A DNA stretch of 64,000 nucleotides from Halorubrum aquaticum. GTDB taxonomy: Archaea > Halobacteriota > Halobacteria > Halobacteriales > Haloferacaceae. Position numbers and translations under genes: made by a program. The DNA lies in NCBI RefSeq assembly GCF_900113615.1, contig NZ_FOPZ01000006.1, positions 122,843-186,842 of the forward strand, in the 5' to 3' direction. Positions 26,832 to 34,589 of this stretch are shown here, piece after piece; position 1 is the stretch's first letter; the number at the start of each line of letters is the position of its first letter. Below the pieces are notes generated by a model. The model was not told where the DNA came from. It saw only the letters and a list, made by a program, of their open reading frames with translations, and ran no database searches.

Positions 26832-28154
26832 TTAGGGTTTGCAGTCTACCACTTGTGCCTGCGGTTGGAATCCGCTGGACAAGTCGTATAGGTGGACTGC
26901 GGGCTGTGCCAACCAGCCGGTACTCCTATCTCCGAACGACTGTCCGGGAGACTCGGAGTTACTTTTCTCGTTGATATTGAGTCGGATGTTCTCCGCTCCG
27001 TTCACGTCCGCGTTGAATGCCGCATCGCACTCCTCGCAGACATACAGGCCACGCTCGACGCGCTGGCTTTCCTCCTCTCTCCCGCACATACAACACGTCT
27101 TGCTCGTGGCACTCTCGTCCACTTCCACAACTTCGATCCCCTCGACCTTCGCTTTGTATTCGAGGATGTTGGTGAAGGGGTTGAATGCCCACCCGTGTAG
27201 ATCGAGGTTGCCGTGCTTGCCCCAGTTTTTCGAGTTGCCGTTCTCGTCCTCACGGACGCCTTCCAAGTTACCGACATTGATACGGCCAACACCCTTCTCG
27301 ATACATCGTTGAACGATGTGTTTGGCGAGACCGTGGAAGAAGTGGGTGCGGCGTTCCGACCATTTCGCATGGAGACGTGTGGCTCGTTCACCACCGCTGT
27401 CGTCGCACTTGGCAATTTCCTTCAGGAAGTAGTACCCGTCCTGTTTCAGGCGGTTACCGGGATACAGGTCGGCGTCTTCGGTACTGTAGGCGACAGCGGC
27501 GAAGTTGCTGATGCCGAGGTCGATGCCCGCTGTCTCGGTACCGGGAGCGGTGGGTGTCTTGGTTTCGTCTGTACAGACGAGGTGTAGTTCCCACCGCTCT
27601 TTCGCCCTGTCATAGACGGCGCGAACCTGTTGAAGGTTCTCGACGGTGACGCCGGGACGCGTCTCGTATTCAACAAGGATGTATTCCCGCGCTCGGGGGT
27701 GTTCCTTGTGGTTCGCGCCCTTCGAGAGTCGGACTCGATTGTTCTTGGTGTCGTGGCGGATGCCGTTCTGCTTCCACGTCACCGTGCTACGCGGGTGTTC
27801 TTCGTGGACGCGGTTGCCGTCGGTGTCGTAGTAGTTGCGTTTGCGGTAGCCGGGTGGATTCGCCCTGTCGTCGGACTTCCTCTTTTCGTACCACGAGTTG
27901 AAGGCTTCAGCGAGTTCCTCCAGAACGCGCTGACTGGACTGCGAATGTAATCCCTTGTACTTGTTGTGGGTCTTCAACTCGTCTTTGAGGTCGCCGTGAT
28001 CGGGAATCTCCCCGGTTTCTTCCCAGACTTCTCGGGAGTGGTAGTTGGCGACGTTCCAGAGTTTGCTGGCGCTCCACCCGTGCCGGTCGAGTATCTCAGC
28101 CACTTGATTGTGGTTAAGAATTTTGGCGCGGTGGGTGCGGTGGACCTCCAGCAT
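26832..28154 (-). CDS. tnpB: RNA-guided endonuclease TnpB
   Basis: 440 aa, normal length for haloarchaeal TnpB. In these elements TnpB uses a guide RNA made from the element's right end to cut DNA and so preserve the element. The three RuvC catalytic residues are intact: Asp212 in TAGIDLGISNFA, Glu298 in INVGNLEGVRE and Asp383 in FNADVNGAEN. A zinc ribbon (Cys354/355-Cys357 and Cys373-Cys376) lies between RuvC-II and III. The N-terminal part is the WED/REC-like helical region. The stop codon lies at the inner edge of the right-end palindrome, as expected for an overlapping guide RNA. Confidence 0.92.
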   Translation of the reverse strand: MLEVHRTHRAKILNHNQVAEILDRHGWSASKLWNVANYHSREVWEETGEIPDHGDLKDELKTHNKYKGLHSQSSQRVLEELAEAFNSWYEKRKSDDRANPPGYRKRNYYDTDGNRVHEEHPRSTVTWKQNGIRHDTKNNRVRLSKGANHKEHPRAREYILVEYETRPGVTVENLQQVRAVYDRAKERWELHLVCTDETKTPTAPGTETAGIDLGISNFAAVAYSTEDADLYPGNRLKQDGYYFLKEIAKCDDSGGERATRLHAKWSERRTHFFHGLAKHIVQRCIEKGVGRINVGNLEGVREDENGNSKNWGKHGNLDLHGWAFNPFTNILEYKAKVEGIEVVEVDESATSKTCCMCGREEESQRVERGLYVCEECDAAFNADVNGAENIRLNINEKSNSESPGQSFGDRSTGWLAQPAVHLYDLSSGFQPQAQVVDCKP

Positions 28155-28284
28155 TCTGAACGCCTGTATAACCTGTTATACGAGCTTTTCTTGTAAAGGT
28201 TCGGCTGAGAGAGTGGAATATCCGGCCTTGCCATCGGCGGTGGATTGTTGAACGGGTTGTCGGATTCATCCCGCGCCTAAAGGC

Positions 28285-28528
28285 CTGTCTCTTACCCACG
28301 AGTCGAGTTATTACTGAGATAGATGACTCCGGGAAAAATCCCAATATCTACCGGTGTAATACGCTCATGGGCCGATTTTGCCGATCTTATTCACCCGTAT
28401 CCAGTCACCCCCGACTGCCGAGATCACTGCCCGACTCACTCTTCACCTCGATCTTCCGAGTATAGATTGGGGTCGACAGCGTCTGAAACGTCTGTTTGGA
28501 ACTTGGTGAACTTATGGGTAAGAGACAG
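28285..28528. mobile_element. 244-bp MITE with CTGTCTCTTACCCA inverted repeats
   Basis: CTGTCTCTTACCCA at the left is mirrored by TGGGTAAGAGACAG at the right (14 bp). The insertion lies in the loop of the IS605-type left-end hairpin and is flanked by the direct repeat CCTAAAGGC (28276-28284 and 29000-29008 once the later insertion is removed), fitting a 9-bp target duplication. The termini resemble those of IS4-superfamily elements such as IS50 (similarity of the first nine bases only). No gene inside. Confidence 0.72.
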
Positions 28529-28530
28529 AC

Positions 28531-28992
28531 GGCTCTGTTGAAATCCTATTCTTCAGACATATTCACACCTGAAACAGCCGTTCGATGAGAGCTGTGTACT
28601 AATCGTTTCAAGGCATCGCGTCTAACGTTGTGGCCACTGCAATAGGTGTTAGAATTGCCAAAAACAGCCACTGATGCTGATTTGTCCATTGTCGGACTCT
28701 TGTGGAACGACGGCGTAAGAGAGCAATCAAACTGAACGAGAGAAGCCCAAGCATGCTGACTAGGTTCCCAGTAAGTCCCATCCAGAGTGCAACAGGGAGC
28801 GGAAGAACAGTCATAACGCGATCTGCTGTTCTTTCGAAATCCATACTCTCAACTTCTAACACTAAAAAATATATCTACTGGTCTTAAAGAACGAATCACT
28901 CTATTGATATCCTTTGCTGTGCGATTCGTGAGTCCCCTGTACTGACCACACCCGGTCAGAATATATCACTTCCTAAGGATTTCAACAGAGCC
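28531..28992. mobile_element. Element D, 462-bp IS derivative with a membrane-protein gene
   Basis: GGCTCTGTTGAAATCC and GGATTTCAACAGAGCC are perfect 16-bp terminal inverted repeats. The element is flanked by an exact 8-bp duplication AGACAGAC (28523-28530 and 28993-29000). It inserted into the end of the 244-bp MITE. The only gene inside is a minus-strand 84-aa membrane protein; there is no transposase. With B, it shows that the family transposes with 8-bp duplications, as IS6-like elements do. Confidence 0.85.
28608..28862 (-). CDS. Small membrane protein inside element D
   Basis: 84 aa: MLEVESMDFERTADRVMTVL, then two or three hydrophobic segments (about 17-48 and 65-81) around a basic loop RRRSTRVRQWTNQHQ. 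ATG at 28844 (MDFERTADRV) is an alternative start. It is the single gene between the terminal repeats of element D, starting about 130 bp from the right end. No family recognised. The consistent placement of one small membrane protein in these elements argues against chance. Confidence 0.55.
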   Translation of the reverse strand: MLEVESMDFERTADRVMTVLPLPVALWMGLTGNLVSMLGLLSFSLIALLRRRSTRVRQWTNQHQWLFLAILTPIAVATTLDAMP

Positions 28993-29120
28993 AGACAGAC
29001 CTAAAGGCGCGGGTATTCTCCTTGTGATTTATAAGTTCAACACACCTCCGTGAAACGCCGAGTTTCAGATAGTGAAACGCGTCAGTATAATGTATCAGGT
29101 CGACACGAGATGGATCCAGC

Positions 29121-29864
29121 GTGACACTCAACATTGGTTCATCGCTTGCTGGCGGCATCCGTCGTGTCGCGAATCGTAACGGCTTGCTGTTGATGGTCGC
29201 ATATTTGATTATCGGGGCTGCGTGGCAGATTCCGTTTTATAGCGCTGTCGTCACCGGGCTTGAGCAGTCAGGTACGCCGACAGAGAACGTAGCTCTCCCG
29301 TCAATCGACGCCCCGCTTGCCGTTTCCGTGAGCGCAGCCATCCTCATGTTGCTCGGGCTTCAATGGCTCACGGTTGTCACGATTCGAACGTTTGTCGGCG
29401 GTCATACACGGGCAATTCCGTCAGAGTACTACACGCGAAATATTGTGCCAGTCCTCCTAAACTCACTCGTTGGTGGGCTCATATACGGGGTGCTCATGTT
29501 TGTCGGATCAGTGCTCTTTGTTATTCCCGGGATCATCGCGTACGTCGCGTTCATTTTCATGATCGTGTATGTCGCGGTAGAGGACAAGAACTTCATCGCC
29601 GGGTTTCGAGATAGCTGGCAGCTAACGCGCGGCCATTGGCTGCGACTGTTTGGATTATTATTAGTAGTTGTCGCTGGGATTGGGCTCATCTCAGGTGTGT
29701 TAACAGCCATAACATCGTTAGTGGTCGGTGCCATTGCCGGGCAAGCAATGGGAATCCTGCTGTCAGGTGTTGTCGGGCTCCCGTTTTCGCTACTCATACT
29801 TGCGACCCTGGCAGAAGCATTCACCCAACTACGAGAGAGTCAAAAAAGGATGGTGACGTCGTAG
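29121..29864 (+). CDS. DUF7847-like six-helix membrane protein
   Basis: 247 aa, starting with a GTG at 29121, about six membrane helices. The core LGLQWLTVVTIRTFVGGHTR, VLFVIPGIIAYVAFIFMIVYVAVEDKNFIAGFRDSWQLTRGHWLRLFGLLL matches haloarchaeal membrane proteins related to the glycerophosphodiesterase membrane domain (DUF7847-like). Such proteins are thought to be permease-like or scaffold domains; no activity is established. A degenerate IS right end (29904-29922) follows the gene. Confidence 0.72.
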   Translation: MTLNIGSSLAGGIRRVANRNGLLLMVAYLIIGAAWQIPFYSAVVTGLEQSGTPTENVALPSIDAPLAVSVSAAILMLLGLQWLTVVTIRTFVGGHTRAIPSEYYTRNIVPVLLNSLVGGLIYGVLMFVGSVLFVIPGIIAYVAFIFMIVYVAVEDKNFIAGFRDSWQLTRGHWLRLFGLLLVVVAGIGLISGVLTAITSLVVGAIAGQAMGILLSGVVGLPFSLLILATLAEAFTQLRESQKRMVTS

Positions 29865-29903
29865 GTTGTATTGACTGTAATCGTAGTGGAACGTATCACC
29901 TGC

Positions 29904-29922
29904 GGAGAATTTTAACAAGGCC
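29904..29922. repeat. Degenerate right-type IS end (element F)
   Basis: GGAGAATTTTAACAAGGCC, preceded by GTATCACCTG, aligns with the right end of element B (GTATGTCACCTG...GGATTTAAACAGAGCC). No left end was found on the other side of the DUF7847-like gene. Confidence 0.4.
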
Positions 29923-29967
29923 GAACGAGCTTGTTCGGAACCGGGCCTGTGGCTTCATTCACAGCCG

Positions 29968-32880
29968 TCAACCCAGTACGTTTGGCAAAGAAAGGTGAAC
30001 GACAGTTCCGCCATCTGCGGGCCGCTCAAACTCGATACCGCCACCGAGTTGCCGAACACCCCAGTTGACAAGCCAGAGGCCAATTCCGTGATTGTGCTGG
30101 AACGGCGACTCACCGTCGGCTCGGAACGGAGTGAGCACGCGGTCGGAGATGCCGGGTCCGTCGTCACGCACTGTGATTCGCGTCTCATCATTGGCCGTAG
30201 ACGGCGTCGTCTCAATTTCCACCTTCGGGGAGTCCCCGCCGTGTTCAACGGCGTTCTCGACGAGCTCGCTCAAAACCAACCGAAAAACAGCTGTATCAGC
30301 CGGTGCGGGAGCCTCCGCGGAGGATAATTGAATCGTCGCTTCGTCGTGAGACTCACGGAGGTCGGCGACGACGGACTCCAGTACCGTTCCAACCCTGCGA
30401 TTTTCCGGGTCTTCGTTGTCCTGAAGCATCTGACTGGCGGCACGCGCTTTACCGCTCAGTTCCAAGAGGCTGTTCGCAATGTCGTGAACGCTTTCAGCGT
30501 ATTCTCGGACGACCTCGTCTTCCGCCGTCTCCTCAATTGTAGCCGTGTATCCCAAGACCGCGTCCATATCGTTCCGCACGTTGTGTCTCAGTACACGGTT
30601 CAACACTTGTACCCGTTCTTCGCGGTCGCGCCGTCCAGTAACGTCCCGAGCGATTGTGACCACACGCTGCTCGCCGCCAATCTCTGTTAAGGTCGCGTTG
30701 ACCTCGAGCCATACGACATCGCCGCTGGCGGTCCGCAACGCCCATTCGATGTCCCTCAACGGGTCCCCGGATTTAGCCACGTCGCGGACGACCTCTCCGA
30801 TCGTGTCCGCATCGAATCCGAGTGCCGTCGCCGTCACCTCTTCCGGGTCCATATCGATGATCGTGTCGCGGTCATACCCGAGGAGCTCACACATGGTGTC
30901 GTTGACGTCGAGCAGCTCCGCAGTCTGCGGGTCGTAGACTCCGATTACGTCCGTCACGCCGTTGAAGATCTGTTCGAACTCTCGTTCGCGACGCTTCCGC
31001 TCCGTGATATCACGCTGGATCGACAGGACTCGCCGTTCACCACCGATCTCAGCCGTCGCCAACGTAACCTCGATCCATGACTGCTCCTCGTCCGGCGGGG
31101 CGAGCTTCCACTCGATGGTCTTCGGTTCACCCGAACGGGCGACAGCCTGAATCAATTCTTTACCGCGTTCCGGTGTGTACCCCTCCTCAGTTGCGCTGAG
31201 ACCCTCGATACCGAGTTCGCGAATACGCTCAAGATCGTCGCACCCCACAAGCTCGTGATACGAATCGTTCACACTAGCAAAGGAGAGCGTCTCTGGGTCG
31301 AAGATGGCGATAGCGTCGTTGACTCCGTTGAATATCTGCTCGTACTCCCGCTCGCGACGTTTCTGTTCTGTAATATCACGCATTAACGAGAGGACACGTC
31401 GCTGACCACCTACAGTCGCGACTGTGAGGTTCGCTTCGACGAGACGGTGGTCGCCCTCAGCGGTCTCAATTCGCCACTCAACTGTTTCATCTTCCTCGGT
31501 TTCGCCGACGTCGGTGATAAGCCGTCTTGCGCGCTCATCGGTGTACCCCTCCTCGGGAACACTAAGGTCATTAATTCCTTGTTGAAGAATCGTGTTGTAG
31601 TCGTATCCGAACAGTTCGACGTAACTGTCGTTTACGTCGACCATTTCACTCGTGTCAGGGTCGTGAACTGCGATCGCAGTAGTCACGCCGTTAAATATCT
31701 GCTCGTACTCGCGCTCGCGGCGTCGCGCATCGGTAACGTCCCGAATGACTCCGACGATCCGATCGACGGCACCGCCTGGACCGCGGCTCGGATAGCCGCG
31801 TACCTCAACCCAACGTGTCTCACCGCCAACGCGGAGTCGGTGACTGAACGTGTACGGACCCGACTCCTCCTCGCGGATATGTTCGCTCATAGCGTTGAGA
31901 TCCGAGCGGTACGCCTCGCGGTCATCCGGATGAACGGCGTCGAGAACGGCCATCGGGTCGTCATACAGGCGTTCGACCGGTTGGTTGAACAAATCCGCGT
32001 AGGCCTCGTTGATAAAGAGAACCTCCGAAAGGTCCGCACGTGCTAGATAGACGACCTCATCGATATGAGTCGAGATCTCGCGGAACTGACGGCGCTGTCG
32101 TCGGCGGTTGGTCACGTCCGTGGCGGTCGCCAACACCAGTTCCTGATCGTCTATTGTGACTGTCGTCAGCGTCGCTTCGACCCAGACGTGTTCGCCGTCA
32201 GCCGTCTCAAGCGGCCATTCGATTGGACCGACCGTTCCGTCCTCCGTTGCGGAGGTAATAACTTCCATGGCAGCAGCCTGATCGTACCCGTCGATGCTCG
32301 CAGTGTAATCGCCAACCTGCATCGAGATGAGCTCCGCTCGGTCATACTTCAGCAACTCACAGAGCCGCCGATTCGCATGAATCAACTCTCCCGTCTGGGG
32401 GTCATGAAGCGTGAGCGGCTCAGAGACGTTGTCGTAGATGGTCCGATAGTCGGGAGTCGGCTGTACCTCTGTCGCGGTAACCGCTCGCTTGAGCACTGTC
32501 GTCGGTGATTGTGCGAGCAGTTCCCACGGAAGATACTCCGTTACACCGGCCTCAAGCGCTTCAGCGATCGATGCCTCCGTAGGGGCGACGTACACCACCG
32601 GAGGAGCGGAGTCACGGGCGGCGTTCCGGACCGCCCAGTTGCTAACCTCGGTCAGTGACGCAGCTGTATCGGCGTCTGTCCGGTCGACGCTGCTCGATTC
32701 AGGCGTTACCGCGGCAATCACGCAATCGAACTCCTCGACTGAGCCGGGAGCGTCACGTCCGGCAGGCGCTATTGAAACAGCCACGTCGAGCGAATCCTGC
32801 GCGTCTTGGAGCGTCGTTTCGACCGACGCTGGCCCCACCACGCCAATTGTCGGGTGTCGTTGCGTGAAGACCTCGGGCAT
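29968..32880 (-). CDS. Soluble multi-PAS sensor histidine kinase
   Basis: 970 aa from the ATG at 32880 (MPEVFTQRHPTIGVVG); the longer frame to 32958 is less likely. The N-terminal ~145 residues resemble a receiver-like domain that lacks clear phosphorylation residues. Then come five PAS domains, the last three being near-identical tandem copies each introduced by RREREYEQIFNGV, and finally the phospho-acceptor His766 in RVLRHNVRNDM and a HATPase domain (ELVENAVEHGGD, RDDGPGIS, HGIGLWLVNWG). There are no membrane helices, so it senses a cytoplasmic signal such as redox or a small ligand. No cognate regulator is adjacent. Confidence 0.88.
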   Translation of the reverse strand: MPEVFTQRHPTIGVVGPASVETTLQDAQDSLDVAVSIAPAGRDAPGSVEEFDCVIAAVTPESSSVDRTDADTAASLTEVSNWAVRNAARDSAPPVVYVAPTEASIAEALEAGVTEYLPWELLAQSPTTVLKRAVTATEVQPTPDYRTIYDNVSEPLTLHDPQTGELIHANRRLCELLKYDRAELISMQVGDYTASIDGYDQAAAMEVITSATEDGTVGPIEWPLETADGEHVWVEATLTTVTIDDQELVLATATDVTNRRRQRRQFREISTHIDEVVYLARADLSEVLFINEAYADLFNQPVERLYDDPMAVLDAVHPDDREAYRSDLNAMSEHIREEESGPYTFSHRLRVGGETRWVEVRGYPSRGPGGAVDRIVGVIRDVTDARRREREYEQIFNGVTTAIAVHDPDTSEMVDVNDSYVELFGYDYNTILQQGINDLSVPEEGYTDERARRLITDVGETEEDETVEWRIETAEGDHRLVEANLTVATVGGQRRVLSLMRDITEQKRREREYEQIFNGVNDAIAIFDPETLSFASVNDSYHELVGCDDLERIRELGIEGLSATEEGYTPERGKELIQAVARSGEPKTIEWKLAPPDEEQSWIEVTLATAEIGGERRVLSIQRDITERKRREREFEQIFNGVTDVIGVYDPQTAELLDVNDTMCELLGYDRDTIIDMDPEEVTATALGFDADTIGEVVRDVAKSGDPLRDIEWALRTASGDVVWLEVNATLTEIGGEQRVVTIARDVTGRRDREERVQVLNRVLRHNVRNDMDAVLGYTATIEETAEDEVVREYAESVHDIANSLLELSGKARAASQMLQDNEDPENRRVGTVLESVVADLRESHDEATIQLSSAEAPAPADTAVFRLVLSELVENAVEHGGDSPKVEIETTPSTANDETRITVRDDGPGISDRVLTPFRADGESPFQHNHGIGLWLVNWGVRQLGGGIEFERPADGGTVVHLSLPNVLG

Positions 32881-33012
32881 TCTCTCTGTGAGTTGAAGTT
32901 TATAGAATAATAACGCTACGCCCGTGCTAGCGGTTGTTTGGGCCGGTAGAGGATTCAAGATAGTCCAGATATTCTAGCCCACAACGAGTACGCCGGCCGA
33001 GGAAATCGTGTT

Positions 33013-33082
33013 TGCTGCGATGGTAAACCTGAAAGTCCCACCGCTCGGGATTCCTCTGCGTTTACGCGGAGAAGGATGTCAA
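33013..33082 (+). mobile_element. Solo, degenerate IS605-type right end
   Basis: This stretch (ATGGTAAACCTGAAAGTCCC ... TCTGCGTTTACGCGGAGAAG ... GATGTCAA) is the inverted equivalent of the right end at 22529-22600, with several point changes and one broken stem pair. No tnpB or left end accompanies it. The rest of the interval 32881-33180 holds no gene. Confidence 0.6.
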
Positions 33083-33192
33083 TCGGTGGTTCCACACCAC
33101 TCTGAGTGAACTAGTTTTCGGAGCGGGACAGGTTTTCACGGCCAGAAACTCGGCCTTCGCTATCATTAGCTAACGTCGTTTTGAGAACGTAT

Positions 33193-33912
33193 ATGCGAAC
33201 TCAGAGTAACGTTGCTAGGCCGGATACAGGAGTGAGAGAGGTGTCTCTGAGTGTGGGCAGTGCAGTGGCACTTACAGCACTGGGCGTTATCGCCGCATTT
33301 GCGTCAGTTATTGTCGTTGATCCACTGTTTGGCACCATCAGAACGGAATGGGGGCTACTCGGAGAATTATTAGAGAGCTACATTGTTCAACCAGGGTTTG
33401 GCCTCGTCGCCGCCTGTTACATCTGGTGGCGTGACGGCTACAATCCGCTGGATCGGATTCAGACGCCCTCACTTGAAGGGATTGCGTGGATTGGCTTCAT
33501 ACCGATCGGGTACGAGATGGCAGTGCGAGCGGTGACGCCGGTATTACCAATGGTCGGGTTGAGCCACAGCACGCACGGTGGCACGGCGACGTGGCGGGTG
33601 TTCTTGGACCACCCGGAGATAATTGTGCCGGGGCTGGTAATCATGTTCGCAGTTATGGCACCTATGGAGGAGATCCTGTACAGAGGGGTAGTCCACGATG
33701 CGTTGGAACCGGCGATCGGATCGCTCGGTCGGGTTCTTATTGGCGGCCTCCTGTTCGGTGGGATGCATCTGTTCCTATCGGGTGGGGTTGTGTCGCTGCT
33801 GCTCACGAGCATCTTTGGTGTCCTTGCGGCCGGTGGCTACGAGCGGACGGAAAACTTGACTGTGCCAATCATAGCGCACGCGGGCCACTGGCTCATGTTT
33901 ACTCCTATTTAG
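33193..33912 (+). CDS. CPBP-family intramembrane protease
   Basis: 239 aa from the ATG at 33193 (MRTQSNVARPD); an ATG at 33181 adds four residues. About seven membrane helices. CPBP/Rce1 motifs: APMEEILYRGVVHDAL (Glu-Glu-x3-Arg), GGLLFGGMHLFLSGG, and IAHAGHWLM near the C-terminus. The Glu and His residues form the intramembrane glutamyl protease site. Substrate unknown; unlike the CPBP gene at 18073 it has no adjacent regulator but faces a convergent DUF5518 gene. Confidence 0.85.
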   Translation: MRTQSNVARPDTGVREVSLSVGSAVALTALGVIAAFASVIVVDPLFGTIRTEWGLLGELLESYIVQPGFGLVAACYIWWRDGYNPLDRIQTPSLEGIAWIGFIPIGYEMAVRAVTPVLPMVGLSHSTHGGTATWRVFLDHPEIIVPGLVIMFAVMAPMEEILYRGVVHDALEPAIGSLGRVLIGGLLFGGMHLFLSGGVVSLLLTSIFGVLAAGGYERTENLTVPIIAHAGHWLMFTPI

Positions 33913-33990
33913 CTGGAGTTGGGGGCAAAATCTCCCTTCTTAATCAACAACCCCGGGAGCGAAGCGATCGAGTAACTCAATATCGCTTGA

Positions 33991-34410
33991 TCATGATGCT
34001 TGGTCGGCTCCGAAACCACCGACAGTGTTTGCTGCCCAGCCACCAATCCGAGCAAAAATCAGGCCGAACACCGGCGAGAAACACAGAAGCATCCCGGCGG
34101 CGATAAGGAAGAGCACGATCGTATTGAGTGTCCACGCTACAGCCATGGCTTCTGTAAGAATAAACCCAGATACCGCAACCACTCCGCCCAGAAAGCCAGC
34201 ACGGAGCCCAGCAGCACTCGGCTCTACCGAACGCTTAGCTGCGATGCCGCCAGCGATCATTGATCCAACTATCATCACCCCGCCACCGGCAGTCGCCTCA
34301 GAGTTCGGCAGCCAGTTTATTACGACAGTTGCGGGTAGCGCAGCTATTGTGCCGAGAATCGCAACGTGCCAAGGTTGAGAAATTCGACGGCCTTGAGTAT
34401 TCGATGACAT
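33991..34410 (-). CDS. DUF5518 membrane protein
   Basis: 139 aa with four membrane helices. GGVMIVGSMIAGGIAAKRSVEPSAAGLRAGFLGGVV is characteristic of DUF5518, a haloarchaeal family with glycine-rich helices and the pattern GxIAGxxxKR. The function is unknown. It is transcribed away from the Bat-type regulator, with a 179-bp gap that should contain both promoters. Confidence 0.8.
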   Translation of the reverse strand: MSSNTQGRRISQPWHVAILGTIAALPATVVINWLPNSEATAGGGVMIVGSMIAGGIAAKRSVEPSAAGLRAGFLGGVVAVSGFILTEAMAVAWTLNTIVLFLIAAGMLLCFSPVFGLIFARIGGWAANTVGGFGADQAS

Positions 34411-34589
34411 ACGCTATATTGTACAACTGTACGTATAGTCCACTCCTTGAGTTACTGACTCTGAAACAGTAACAGGGCGACACCGGTGTCAGTGGCCAGT
34501 ATCCGAAGTGCGAATTGGGATTTAGCCGGACGACACGTATATACTGGTTCACGGGAAACCGTCAATAGAACAACGAGGTCCCTGCGTGA

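Larger units (their letters stand above)
26780..29025 (-). mobile_element. IS200/IS605-type (IS1341-like) TnpB element with split left end
   Basis: The right end is the hairpin TCCTCCGCG / CGCGGAGGA at 26789-26810 with boundary ...TTGACATCC at 26780. The left end is a CCCGCGCC-TAAA-GGCGCGGG hairpin, of which the first arm lies at 28270-28283 and the second at 29001-29011, because two smaller elements have inserted into its loop. Only tnpB is present; there is no Y1 transposase (TnpA), as in IS1341-type elements, so movement would need TnpA in trans. Confidence 0.8.
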
